Assembly (NCBI GenBank): GCA_947396885.1
Contig: OX377205.1
Span: forward strand, 66,994,969 to 67,058,968
DNA length: 64,000 bases
Reading direction: 5' to 3'
DNA from: Heligmosomoides polygyrus polygyrus
Taxonomy: Eukaryota; Nematoda; Chromadorea; Rhabditida; Heligmosomidae
Shown: positions 11,001 through 21,440 of the stretch, in pieces
Layout: each line of letters opens with the position of its first letter
How positions within the stretch are numbered: position 1 is the stretch's first letter
Position numbers and translations under genes: made by a program
Notes under the pieces: generated by a model
The model's database searches: none
The model's input: the letters and a program-made list of their open reading frames with translations, nothing else
Told to the model about the DNA's origin: nothing

Positions 11001-14000
11001 CCAGGCCTCCTTGACGTTGTGGTCCATCTTGGAATTGCCTGTGATCTCTGCTCGATTCTACAAACAATGACGGTGAGGCACACAATAACGACGATCTTGC
11101 AGTTCACCCAAAAGAAGAAGATGTACGTCGTCAAAGGGATCACATCGAGTGGTACTAATGCAGAAGAGCACGTCGACAGTTTGCTCAAGGCTGACCACAA
11201 CAACAGCTGATTTCGTTTTCGTGCAACATTTAGGTCCCAGAAATAGAAGTGAAAGAGGAAGCGAAGCTTAGCAACGGTGGTATCGAATGATCTATAGAGC
11301 AGTCTAGGAGTGACATACGAGAGTTCTGTCTGAATGTAAGAGTAGAAGAAAATACCACAAAAAAGAGAGTCTGATGCTATATATGTATAGCTGGAGTTTG
11401 CCAGTTTAGGGTCTCTTTTAGAAATCCAGACAATGAGGAATGTCAGCCGACAATAGCGGTCCAAGGTGGTGTTAAGACGAAATGCTCACCAAATACCACA
11501 TGTCCGTCCAGAGTGGATCGTTCGGATCTGGCTGCTTGCGGTTCCGCGACTTACTCACCAGTGCCTCGTCCTCGCCGAAGCTGAGGTCATTCTCCTGAAA
11601 GCGCAGACAGCCTTAGATCGGGATTCTTAGCCTCTCTCTCCGTCTGTGAAGCGGCGCCACTCACGTTAAGCGGCCGGCCCCGTCTCTGCCGTGGTCGACG
11701 ATAGTCCCTCTTGACACGCTTCTTCGCCACTTGCTGCTCCATCCACAGAATCTGAAACCATTTGTCGCTGCATTCTATTTGCAGTGCTCTTCGTATGCGT
11801 CTAAACGAATTCCTTTTCTATAAGCCGTGCACCGCTTTTTTCCGCTCACACCACGTCAAACGTATAATTCGGCTTTCGCCACTACAATATGTCCTTTGCG
11901 ACTACGAAAATGCGATTAGGCGAAGAAAGGAGCGCTACGGGGGCTGCTGCACGTCCGTGCGGAGGATTCGCGTGGTTGCAAAGCGCTCGAAACAGAGGAG
12001 CGTCGGCCGTGTTCTTGTGTTAGATGAGCTGCGAGTGTTCCACACTTCCCATAAAGGTCCAGCTCCAAATGGCACGCCGCTGAGACAGAAACGCTAGATT
12101 TGGGTGGCCCGAGTGCACAGGCGAGTTCAAACCGTATCTGGTCCTTCCATCGACTCGCGAGCAATGCTTATAGGTTAGATTATGCTTGTACGGCACACAT
12201 CGATACCGGCTCCTTTTCTTCGGCTGTTTGAATAAATTCCCCATTTGTTCAGGAACAGCAAAGATCTGGCTTATCACAAAAAGACGACCTCAGTGTGGGG
12301 CTTACTGTAAAATGTTTACTCGATAACCCCTACATATCCGCAGAGGTCGTGGCGCATTTCTACCACAGTTGTGAATTTTCACTCGAAGGTAATGCAGAAA
12401 ACAGACTACGTGAAACACAAAGAGCGGACAAAGCCCGAATAACCGCCACTGCGTCACGTAATGGGAAAAAATAAAATGCCGAACGATTCTCTAGCGTAAT
12501 TAGAAACTGAAATGCGCCAGAAATTGAGTTGCGCCTCGCAAATCACTGTCCTAAAAATGATGAGCGCTTGAAGTCGCACAAATTGGTCTACAAAGCCAAC
12601 TGCAGGAATGTGCCTAGCGATGTCGATGTTGTTCCAGGGATACTTTACCTCCATAATTAAGCGTTCCGACGGTCTACCGGAGCAACCGTGATCTGGTGAT
12701 TGGGTGGATAGCATCGTAACCAGAAATGAAGTTAGGGAGATGGCTCCGATTCCTAAGCGGTACACTCATTTTCGACATCTACCCTAATGATTGCAATAGA
12801 AAAATAGAGGTACAAAAACTAAGATGTAGCACCCAAATATGATTGGAATATAAAAGTTTCGTTCTGCTTTACAAGAGTGTGGTACTTTCCTTGCAATCTA
12901 CGTTGTTGTCGGTGCTTGATACTATGTACAGCCATTCTTTCTATGGCTAGGATAGTTGGCACTACACCGGCGACTACCAGCAAAAATGTTTCTTTACGCC
13001 ATCGATTTGAGAGACGTCATTGGTCAGGAGAAAGAGAAAGAAAGAAAACTTGAGGAGATGTGGAATATTTTAGCGGCCTAGAAATGGAGGTAAAATCACA
13101 CAAGCGGGCCCTCTTAACAGAGTTCCGCACGTGATCCCAAGTACCCCTTGTATGTACGCGATCATTCACTCTTCGCCACAACTGCGTTAGGGGGAGATGC
13201 ATTCAGAGGCACATCGGAGAAGTACGCTTTCGAGGTAGTGCAATCTAGACATTCGGAAAACAGTGAGACAAGGGTTTTACTCCTTCCTCAGGGTCCGGCC
13301 TTAATCTGATATTTTATCACCCCGATGTTCCAGAATAGTTAGATGCTTACCTCAGGCTCGTGAGTGATCCGATTCAGCTGAAGACTTCGTGATCTCCGCG
13401 CCGAACGACTGCGCTGATTGACGTTACGAAACAAAAAATACTCTTCACCCGGAATGATCTGAAAGATGTGAGATCACGCCCCTGTCAGGGATGAGCGAAT
13501 AATAAAATTTTGAAACCCGCATAACGGCCAGTGGGTAATTTCTCCCAAAATGGCCAGATGACGGAAAATACAGTTAACGAACAAAGAAACTAGGCAGCGA
13601 ATCACGAAACCAAATACTATTACTGAGCAGAGACTAATTTCGACTCTTTCAGTACCGTTTTTTGATATATTCAGGTAATAACAATGATGAGGCACCGTCG
13701 GATTTCTGGAGTTTGGTCGACGCAGCCCATAAGAGGAGCCGATGCCTTGCGCTCTCTGAATTGATTTCGAACTCAATTGACACCCATGCCAATTAAATCT
13801 ATGATTCATTCGGGTCTATGCATTGCAGCTAAACCTACTGTGGAAGGTGGCTACATCGCCTGACCGCTACAGGTAAATTCGTAAGCCAAAGACATGAACA
13901 GCCTCAAACAGTAACAATAACATGTGCCTTTTTGTCAGTAGTCAACCTTTCCATCAATCTCCGTAAATTTCTTCACTATTTAGGTCGTTCATGTGTTTGG

Positions 14001-15360
14001 CCTCAAAGGTCACCAATAAATAAAATGACTAAAATCGTTCGACAGTGGCTGGTCGATCGAAGCTGTTCACTAGTTGAAGACTGTCCTTCTGCGTGATGGC
14101 TGATGGATAGTCCAGGCGGCCATGCCCAAGCAGAAATCTATAACGTACCTACGTGAAGCCCCATCTCCAGTCAATGTAGGGACGGAAAAGGGACAGATAC
14201 GGATTGGCTATTTCATGTGAAGTAAAACCACCAATTATCTGTTCTGTCAGCTCGCAATATGAAAAGGGAAACAAGTTTCGTGGGAAGCAGTTGCCAGTCG
14301 CAGTCAGCCGTTTTCAGACTTCTGACAGCACAAAACGCTTATAAAGTTGCTCCTATAAATATAGCTGACTGAATAAGCTCCACTTATTCGCGATACATTC
14401 TTTCTCGATTTGCTGGAATTCATTAAAAATTGCGTTACTTCTTTGTAGTTTTGCGAAATTCTATCTCTGAAACTATGCCATTATCGCAATCAAGACTAAC
14501 ACCAAATAGTACAACAATAATGGCTGTAGGACAAAGATTCACATCAAGCAGTTCTTCCTGTGACACGTCCCCTTTTTACCTCCAGTGACGGCTGATATTG
14601 TGGAGGAAATTAGAAGGTCAGTACATTGACCTGCAGCTAATGCACAATTCACTGATTAGTCGTTCTCACAGAGGTCTAGTGCTAATACGCCTACACTTGA
14701 GGAATGGGAGGGTTGGTATATATGAACCTGTGTAATGTTGCCTTCGAGCACCCCAAGAGAACAGGTCTCTTGTCGAAAAAAACTCAGGCCTCTGTAACTG
14801 CTGTTTCATCCTGTCATAGAGAATCGTATAAATATTTTAGCACCTTGCGCTAGTATCAAGAAGTTGCGTATTATTGTTCGCTATATAACGGACAAGAAAC
14901 GGATGGGAAAACCGGATAACGGACAAAGACTGATCCGCTCATTTCTGGTCCCTGTCGCCAAGCGTTACGTCCGCCCGCTCCATTCAGCAGGTCTCTAGGC
15001 CACGGAGCAAATTTGCGTCCGTCGCTGAATGAATGCGCAGAGATAGATATGCGGGTCCGGACTGGCCTGCGCCGAGATTGGATTTGAGGTGGCAATTGAA
15101 TTTGGCGGCGAACACACGTTGGCCCTACGAACGCCTCTTCTGTCTCCATTACCGGCACCGGCTCTTAGCCGTCGGCTGCCAGCGGTCAGTTCGGATGCAA
15201 TGAATGGGAGAAAACTCACTCGACCCAAGTTCAGATACCCGTACTTGGCGGCCAGACGAGTCGCCTCCGCCTCCGAGCCTCCAGCGATTCGCACGGCCCA
15301 CTCGTTCGTGTAGGCCTTGCGAAGATTCGACGCCAACGAGCTCGTCGTGCTAAGTTCCTC
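5061..15360 (-). CDS. kpc-1: Furin-type proprotein convertase (KPC-1-like), 13 coding exons
   Basis: A subtilisin/kexin-family serine endoprotease that matures secretory precursors by cutting after paired basic residues. Exons, first to last: 15220-15360, 13351-13458, 11665-11751, 11490-11594, 10914-11057, 10689-10854, 10549-10633, 10311-10490, 9537-9786, 8278-8471, 8061-8221, 7840-7983, 5061-5263. All have AG/GT borders and matching phases, giving 655 residues. The prodomain has TNEWAVRI and ends at the autoprocessing site KKRVKR (residue 98). Catalytic Asp181 (ILDDG), His222 ([10 protein letters not shown]), oxyanion Asn323 (ASGNGG) and Ser396 (GTSASAP) are all present. The P domain contains KRGD and WAFMTTHSW. 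The last exon ends in a hydrophobic run, [15 protein letters not shown], with no cytoplasmic tail. The signal-peptide exon is missing: the first exon starts at an acceptor, and the next upstream ATG in frame gives no signal peptide. The protein resembles furin and C. elegans KPC-1 more than BLI-4; the symbol rests on remembered similarity. Confidence 0.93.
5738..6142. repeat. GC-rich foldback element in the last kpc-1 intron
   Basis: The ends AAGCCCCTTTCATACTCG (5738) and its perfect reverse complement (ending 6142) enclose about 405 bp of very GC-rich DNA full of GGC/GCC runs and internal palindromes. It looks like a non-coding MITE. The many overlapping open frames in it, on both strands, are a by-product of stop-poor GC-rich DNA. 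It directly abuts the next composite repeat. Confidence 0.75.
6142..7513. repeat. Composite GC-rich repeat with inverted ends
   Basis: TAAGGCGCCTTTTA at 6142 is mirrored by TAAAAGGCGCCTA at 7501-7513. GC-rich palindromic DNA occupies both flanks (about 6145-6290 and 6960-7513), while about 6290-6960 has ordinary composition. The structure suggests one element that has been split, or two related elements bracketing older intron sequence. It lies wholly inside the last intron of the convertase gene. Confidence 0.5.
7164..7503. repeat. Inner GC-rich inverted repeat
   Basis: About 50 bp from 7164 (AGGCCTCGTGCATACTTCC and onward) matches, inverted and with a few mismatches, about 50 bp ending at 7503. 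The element is about 340 bp, nested at the right side of the larger composite, and shows the same ATACTTC border followed by CG-rich palindrome. Confidence 0.6.
9151..9206. repeat. Short hairpin in a kpc-1 intron
   Basis: GATATCATTGAGGTCCTCTG (from 9156) is followed after a few bases by an inverted copy with two mismatches ending at 9201, and the stem extends by TATG/CATA. It lies between two coding exons of the convertase. It may be a small palindrome scar or an intronic RNA hairpin; no function is evident. Confidence 0.6.
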
Positions 15361-16723
15361 CTGAAACGAGCTGGGTTGCTTTCCGATGACAATTCCTCCT
15401 CGAAAACGCAAAGATAAAATGACTGGAAATTTCAGCTACCCTTCAAAAATGATGGAAGAAGAAAACCCCAAAAATCATGTTACATTCGCAAGAGTTATCC
15501 TAGCTATGGCTGCTCATACTATGCACTCACTGCCTTTGTTTCTATGGAGGACAACTCTCCAGACGTTTTTAAAAATCAGCAACATGTATCCCTTGCCTTC
15601 CGGCTAGTGCCACTTGGTTATGGTCATCGAATTGAAAATATCCCACAGCATCGCCTTCGTACATATGTTAATAATAAACTGTTTGGAATGTTCAGTCAGT
15701 TTCTGTGATGTGTATTCAAAAACCACAACTTGTCTCAAGGAGCAGCTTCTTACTGTTACTAAAGCACGTTCCCATTTCCATATCCTTTGCAATGTGACAC
15801 ACATTTAGTGATGCTAGTTTCTCCAAATTCTGCTGCCTCAAAATTCCTGGAGTCACGATACACGGATTTGCCTTTCTGTTTTTCTGTTTTTCGTGTTTTT
15901 CTTTGCTAGAGCACTTTCTCTGAGAAGATTTACGAAAAAAGGCAAACAGTTATAGGCAAGCCTGCCACGCGTATTATATCATGGTGCCTTTAATCCACAG
16001 TCTGTTGCACTTCTTATGACGATTCTCGAAAAGGTGCAAGGACGGGTATGTAGGGCGCACAATAGACCCTTTCCGTTCTCAATTTTCAAACGCAACTGCT
16101 TCAGTTTTGCAGAGACTTCTGCCTTCTACACCTATCATGCAGAAGAGTCGTCGAAAAGCTCAACGGTAGGTAATTCCTTATCAGAGTGTTACCTCCCGTC
16201 CTTAAGGACCTATTCTTTGTGGCGGTGTTCAAATTTAATTCGTGAATCGAGAAAATCAATCGAAATCGTTGATCGAGTGGCAGTCGTAAACTGATCCATT
16301 GCCGTCCGCACTAGTCGACCTCTGCTTTGATGGGCAAACGTGGTACCCAGCTGTCGCTGCTTTCATGGTGCTGACCTGGATGCGTGTGTTACCAACATTT
16401 GGGGAACGCCCGCAACGGTAGCAAGGTTAAGGCGAAAAAATCCCGTTTATGGATGAGTACCAGGAGTAGGCCTGCCGGTTTGCTTCTTGTTGTCGGCGTT
16501 GTTCCTCGTTTTTTTACCTACATCTGGACTGAATCTAGAGAGCCAAATCTCATTCCGAGGCAGAGCATCTCCATTTAATTTCTTCATTTTGTCTCTGTTG
16601 TGCTTGTACCAAGTTAACGGAAATGCTGCAAAATGCAGTAGTATATACACAGCGGAATAAAATCATCCACCAAAAAACCTCGTGTGGCACAACATAACGC
16701 TAACGCAAGCATCAGTGCCTATA
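15361..16723. other. Upstream of the first recognised kpc-1 exon
   Basis: By gene logic this should be intron or 5' region of the convertase. No exon with a signal peptide and a phase-0 donor could be found. Open frames at 15386-15607 and 16016-16294 (+) and 16447-16650 (-) have no convincing features. Confidence 0.4.
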
Positions 16724-16811
16724 TCCTACTATATATAAAGGAGCAAGCGTGTGTGTGTGTCACTGTGTGTGTGTGTGTGTCCGTCCGTCCGTCACACTTT
16801 GAGTTGGGGCG

Positions 16812-17213
16812 CGGCAGCTGAACACGTCGGCAACCGTGCATGGCGAGCCGCCGACGTGCCGAACACGTCGGCAGCCGTGCATGGCGAGCCGTAGACGTGC
16901 CAAACACGTCGGCAACCCTGCATGGCGAGCCGTAGACGTGCCGAGCACGTCGGCAACCCTGCATGGCGAGCCGGAGACGTGCCGAACACGTCGGCAACCC
17001 TGCATGGCGAGCCGTAGACGTGCTGAACACATCGGCAACCATGCATGGCGAGCCGTAGACGTGCCGAACACGTCGGCAACCCTGCATGGCGAGCCGTAGA
17101 CGTGCCGAGCACGTCGGCAACCCTGCATGGCGAGCCGTAGACGTGCCGAACACGTCGGCAACCCTGCATGGCGAGCCGTAGACGTGCCGAACACGTCGGC
17201 AAACGTGCCTGGC
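16812..17213. repeat. 41-bp minisatellite, about 10 units
   Basis: The string TGGCGAGCC recurs at exact 41-bp steps (16841, 16882, 16923, 16964, 17005, 17046, 17087, 17128, 17169), with partial units at both ends. Units differ by a few substitutions. Each can form a small hairpin, GACGTG-loop-CACGTC. Because 41 is not a multiple of 3 and the unit lacks stops on the minus strand, all three minus frames stay open; these are not genes. Confidence 0.95.
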
Positions 17214-17252
17214 ATTTAGATGGCCATCGACGGGAGGCGTTGACAGCAGGGA

Positions 17253-17700
17253 AGGCAACCGATATCGATCGATATTATCGATTTATTGAGAATGGCGCTC
17301 AAGTGGCGCGTAACTTCGGCCCTGGGGGTAATCTAGGTCGCTGAACACGAATCTGGAGTCGACCAATCGATATCGATCGATATTATCGATTTTTGAGGAT
17401 GACGTTCAAGCGACACGAAGCTTCAGCTCTGGGGGTAATCGAGGTCGCTGAACACGAATCTGGAGTCGACCAATCGATACCGATCGATATTATCGATTTT
17501 TTTAGGATGACGTTTAGGCGGCACGAAATTTCAGCCCTGGGGGTAATCGAGGTCGCTGAACACGAATCGGAAGTCGACCGATCGATATCAGTCGATATCA
17601 GTCGATATCGTCGATTTTTTGCGGATGTCGTTCAAGCGGCACGAAGCTTCAGCTCTGGGGGTAATGGAGGTCGCTGAACACGAATCTGAAGTTCGTTTTT
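17253..17700. repeat. Tandem array of four ~107-bp units
   Basis: The block ending GGTCGCTGAACACGAATC recurs at 17336, 17443, 17551 and 17669 (steps 107, 108, 118). Each unit pairs a conserved CTGGGGGTAAT block with an ATCGATAT-rich palindromic spacer; the last spacer is longer because of a short internal duplication. The array lies inside the Helitron-like element. Confidence 0.9.
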
Positions 17701-17925
17701 AAACTGTCGATCGCCATCAATCGATATTGGGCAAATAAGCATTTTTGTGCATGTCGTCCATTTTTTCGCTTTTTTTTCCAACTTTCCCTCATCGACGTAG
17801 TTAAGATGTTCTTCCTGAGGAAACTATGACATAGGTGGCAGCTACAATTAATGATGAGAAGTTATTGCCACGGCGAAGCCGTCAAGAAGCCGTCGGTGCG
17901 GCCGAGAGGCCGCACGGACGGCTGG

Positions 17926-19257
17926 TTGTAAGAATAATGGCGTGATAAACTGGAGATGTTAAGGAATCTTCCGCAAATGTTTACGTGGAAGGAGCATATA
18001 TTTGGCACATGATATTGAATGGCCGCCATGTAATTCAAATTTTAACAGCATTTATTTCGCGGAAGCGCGAACATTGATCCAGAAGGTCGGAAAAATCCAA
18101 AACGGTCGGATTACGTGGAGGGTCCACATTCCCTGATTCACGGTTAAGGTGCAGAATGAAGTTCAGCTACAACTCCCTTTGACGGTACGTCATTCGCCAC
18201 TCCATTCTTGTCCTCATAGGTGATATATCGAGAAGGCCCTTTGCATGCCTGCCTGGCCCGCGGAACAACTGTAAGCAGTTCGCTTCCTCAGCCTAAACAA
18301 TACTCTATTCCCTGGGCCACCACGGCAGCAATTTTCAAACACCGGGATAGCGTGTAGTCACTGACGTGGGTGTAGAAGGCAGCCAAGTATAAACCAAAAG
18401 GCGCTTGGTTGAGATTTTACTTTTTCACACTTTTCCACCCAGCAAGCACTTCAATTTTTGAGCTGTTACACTTAACCAAATAAATAAAGAATATCCAGCG
18501 ACGAACACAGCATTAGTGAAGAACTTCAACTAGCAAGCCTTCAGTACAGAGTAGGATTAAATTAAATTGAAGAAATTACCTGCTGTATTTAATTAAACAG
18601 CAGAGAAAGAATGAAAACGAAATAATATCCGATGCAAGCCAAATCTTCAACAGAAAGGAAACTTCGAAAAAATGTAACAAAAACAGCAGCGAACGAACTA
18701 ACCTCATAATTATTCAGTTCGCTTGCGCGAAGTGCGCAAAATAATGAGAAGAATGATAAGAGATAAAGTGAAGTGCTGCTGCTAGGAAGAGCGTGTTGTA
18801 TCCTCCTGAAATTTGAGTTATCATAGTTTACTGAATTATTCATGATTATCTTTCAGACCTAGAACATTACAAAAATAATAAAATAAAGAAATTAATAAAG
18901 CAGTCTAGAGAAAGATGAGGGTCGCCGTCAACCAGTCCACTTGCAGAGAGTGCCGCGCGGACCCTAATTCTAAGTGTTGTGAAGGCAGTATTAACTCCAC
19001 CCAAAAAACTATACAACTTGTAGTCAGCCTACAGAAACTTCGGCGTTTTACCCTTTCCAGCCAAGTCCTCCAACGAGTCACCGATCGCGGAGGTGTGGGA
19101 GGCTTCAATGGCCTGGCCGTCGCCCAACCATGATGAGTCCAGTCGTATAGTGAAACTTGAGTCACAAAAGACTTCAAAGCAATTTCATTGCATCATCTAC
19201 TCCGTCTTGATTTCGAAGCGAAGCGGTTTTTGGGTAATAATCTTTTAGAAACGCCTC
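17926..19257. other. Intergenic or intronic, no gene recognised
   Basis: A+T-rich stretches near 18430-18880 and nothing repeat-like that could be classified. Frames at 18589-18843 and 18905-19177 (-) and 18915-19133 (+) lack splice support. Confidence 0.4.
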
Positions 19258-19328
19258 CCTCTTCCTCACCTATAAAAATAAATGCTAAGGCACTACCGTA
19301 GCATTTATTTCTATAAGTGAGGAAGAGG
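19258..19328. repeat. 71-nt near-perfect hairpin
   Basis: CCTCTTCCTCAC at 19258 pairs with GTGAGGAAGAGG ending at 19328. After a small internal offset, AATAAATGCTA pairs with TAGCATTTATT, leaving a loop of about 11 nt. The stem is about 30 bp. Size and shape suit a microRNA precursor, but a tiny palindromic MITE is at least as likely. No expression evidence is available from sequence. Confidence 0.6.
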
Positions 19329-19738
19329 ATACACAACGGTTAGCAGCCAAACTTCGATCAGGTCTCGGCGGCAGGTAAAGTAAATCGATCACCCCTGCTG
19401 CCTTGCGGTAACATACGCTAACGTATCATGTGGAGTGCATACGCTGCTTTGAACATCAGTGTGGTTCCCCCCCCCCCCCACCCCCAGCTTCATATAAGCA
19501 TCACAAGCGAATCAGCTCATATCAAGCTCATGCGTTCGTTCTAACGGCAAGTTTAGCAGCCATCTTTATCTGCAGGAGCGAATGCATCGCTTGGTTCACG
19601 AACAGCGAAAGAACCGCTGTAACATGAGCGATGAGCTCGAGTTTCACCGCATTCCATTAGAAACCACGAACTATAGATGAAAACTAAAACCTCAGTGTCC
19701 GTTTCGATTCACCATTTTTGTTCCAAATTTAAACCAAG

Positions 19739-20110
19739 GAGGAGCAACAAATCAAGGAAACGGCGAGGCGCCGCTGTGTTAAGCGGGTCGCGAAAAATGG
19801 CAGTCAAATATTGTTGGCAGGACAATCGGTAACTGAAATCGCCACATCGGCTGAGAGACAATGGTTCCAGATGGTCCCGAAGCGCATGAAAAACGAACGA
19901 AAATTGCCGACAAAGCCTCTCACTGAATGCAATCCAAATCCTGGCGCGAGTGTAGCAAGTTCCCAACAAGTGTCTCCCGCTATGCAGAGCAGCAGTGCTC
20001 AGGCAGGAAAGAACCTTCACCAAGTGTTTCTTTATGGAGACTACGTACTGTCGCCGCGCCACCGATGGATGACACAGCCAAGCGGTCGCATTGCCATAGT
20101 TCGGCAATGA
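19739..20110 (+). CDS. Unassigned open frame, low confidence
   Basis: About 124 codons are open and read like a basic then Ser/Gln-rich protein (for example MKNERKLPTKPL, then ASSQQVSPAMQSSSAQ). A 147-codon frame at 19709-20152 is open on the other strand, so one of the two must be a shadow. No splice sites, domain or family were recognised. Confidence 0.2.
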   Translation, partial: EEQQIKETARRRCVKRVAKNGSQILLAGQSVTEIATSAERQWFQMVPKRMKNERKLPTKPLTECNPNPGASVASSQQVSPAMQSSSAQAGKNLHQVFLYGDYVLSPRHRWMTQPSGRIAIVRQ

Positions 20111-20340
20111 TAGCCTCAGGAAGACAACGCCATGCATGACGCCGACGGGCACAGAAATGACCGCGTAGGTGCAACGGCGTCATCATCGGGAGCACCGCAT
20201 TGCATGCGATGGGAGTGAAGATCTGCTGTGCCTCAAGACCGCACATCGTGAAGTTTCCAAGAATCAAGCTCCAGGCTATTCACTTGAGGCCCGAGTGGCA
20301 TAGCATAGTGCAAGTGCCGGCCGGTCAAGGGGCCGCAAGG

Positions 20341-20520
20341 GTTGATCCTGTTATACTTTGGCGACGCGTCGCCGACGCTGCGCCCCGTCACCGACAGCCC
20401 GTCATCGACGTCGTCGACGCCGACGCCGACGTCGCCATAAAGGTCGCCGGTACCGTCGGCGACGTCGTCCACGCGTCTGTAGCGGCGTCGGCGACGTTGT
20501 CGACAGGAGATCATCGGGGC
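20341..20520. repeat. GC-rich palindromic repeat (GCGACG type)
   Basis: It begins TGTTATACTTTGGCGACGCG and continues through many CGTCG/CGACG palindromes to about 20520. The matching right border is unclear. The left border is the inverse of the segment ending near 21436, so these are fragments of one family. Open frames inside are composition artefacts. Confidence 0.5.
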
Positions 20521-20553
20521 GCATTTTTAGCATCGGAGCGACTGAGAAGACCA

Positions 20554-20706
20554 GGGGCCAGATTCATCAACCGCTTACCAACCGGTAGCGATATATTGGT
20601 TGTCGTGTCTGTATCTCTGTATCTCTCTGTATCACATACTACGTAGGCCGATATGGTGAATCAGCGGTTAGATGACACCAGCGGTATCATTGATGAATCT
20701 GGCCCC
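20554..20706. repeat. MITE, family with ends GGGGCCAGATTCATCAACCG
   Basis: A 153-bp foldback: the left end GGGGCCAGATTCATC is mirrored by GATGAATCTGGCCCC ending at 20706, with further inverted matches inward (AACCGCT with AGCGGTT). The middle holds a short TCTGTATCTC repeat. A second member is at 37681-37817. Confidence 0.8.
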
Positions 20707-21023
20707 AAGAGTCGAAGTCGGCCACCGCTCGACTTATGTTTTCAAATTTTGTGTAACTTTTCTTAGCCATTAAAGCCTTTAGGGAGCAAAACAAGTGGTA
20801 AGCTGAAGTGTTCATGTTAGGACAATGTGGCGGATGGGGTACTGTCCTCCAGCCCTCAGCGAATTTGCTTCCCGACGGCGAAACACCCAGGTGATGTCAC
20901 CGGCTTATCACCTTATATACTTTATCACCGGCTAAAAATATATAGCTCAAACTTCTGACGACCCTAGCTGGGAAGCGCGTGGAACTACAGTTCCTCTCAT
21001 ACAGAAGACAAGGCGTATTATCG

Positions 21024-21230
21024 TTAAGAGATGTGGTGCGCAAACAGCAGCGGCAAGTCCCCAGCCTTCTTCAAGTCTGACTTTGCGCCTAACTCGGAGA
21101 ACGTCGATTTGAATAGGTAGTTTATTAGGGCTTCTGGTGACACTAACATCATCATTTTAATGGTGGCATGAAAGAATCTATTCACCAGCACTCTGGCAAA
21201 ACAGTCTGCCGTGACAAGCGTCTTTTGCAT
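21024..21230 (-). CDS. Unassigned 68-codon frame
   Basis: The frame from ATG 21230 reads plausibly as protein (CFARVLVNRFFHATIKMMML, then SPEALINYLFKS) and stops at 21024. The frame opens a further 10 or so codons upstream to a stop. It could be a terminal exon or a fragment of a retroelement; no splice acceptor of good quality and no family were recognised. Confidence 0.3.
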   Translation of the reverse strand: MQKTLVTADCFARVLVNRFFHATIKMMMLVSPEALINYLFKSTFSELGAKSDLKKAGDLPLLFAHHIS

Positions 21231-21344
21231 CTCTCGATTTCGTAACTCGAGGTCCGGTGGGGATCATGGCAGTGCCGGGAACGAAGAACCAACCCACAAT
21301 CAAAATACTCCATCGGTGCGTGTTTTTAGCCACCTTGGATTACG

Positions 21345-21440
21345 TCGCCGACGCCGACGTCGGCGGCGGAAGTATAACAACCCCTGCGGAGCTCTCGGCG
21401 ACGCCGCCGGCGATGCGTCGCCGAAGTATAACATAGGCCT
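21345..21440. repeat. GC-rich repeat fragments with GAAGTATAAC borders
   Basis: Two copies of GAAGTATAAC (near 21370 and 21425) end GC-rich stretches of the same CGACG type as 20341-20520. Probably partial copies of that family lying side by side. Confidence 0.5.

Larger units (their letters stand above)
16724..17925 (+). mobile_element. Non-autonomous Helitron-like element
   Basis: The left end, TCCTACTATATATAAAGGAG after an A, followed by TG-rich and CCGT-repeat DNA, is the usual look of an animal Helitron 5' end. The right end has a long GC hairpin (about 17888-17922: GCCGTC.GTGCGGCC, a four-base loop, then the complement) running into CTGG before a T, fitting the CTRR terminus inserted between A and T. 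No terminal inverted repeats or target duplication are present, as expected. The 1.2 kb interior holds two tandem arrays and no Rep/helicase gene, so movement would need an autonomous relative. Confidence 0.62.

Noticed and set aside
10967..11464. 165-codon minus frame
   Set aside because: It crosses a splice-supported convertase exon in a different phase; mostly intron.
5061..15360. Calling the convertase bli-4
   Set aside because: The prodomain and catalytic-domain sequence fit furin/KPC-1 better than what I recall of BLI-4; a tree of nematode convertases would settle it.
16812..17213. CRISPR-like regular repeat array
   Set aside because: Units are contiguous 41-bp tandem copies with no unique spacers, in a eukaryotic Helitron-like element.
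16719..17258. Three overlapping minus-strand frames of 136-179 codons
   Set aside because: They are translations of the 41-bp array in all three phases; the repeat lacks stops and 41 is not a multiple of three. No gene signals.
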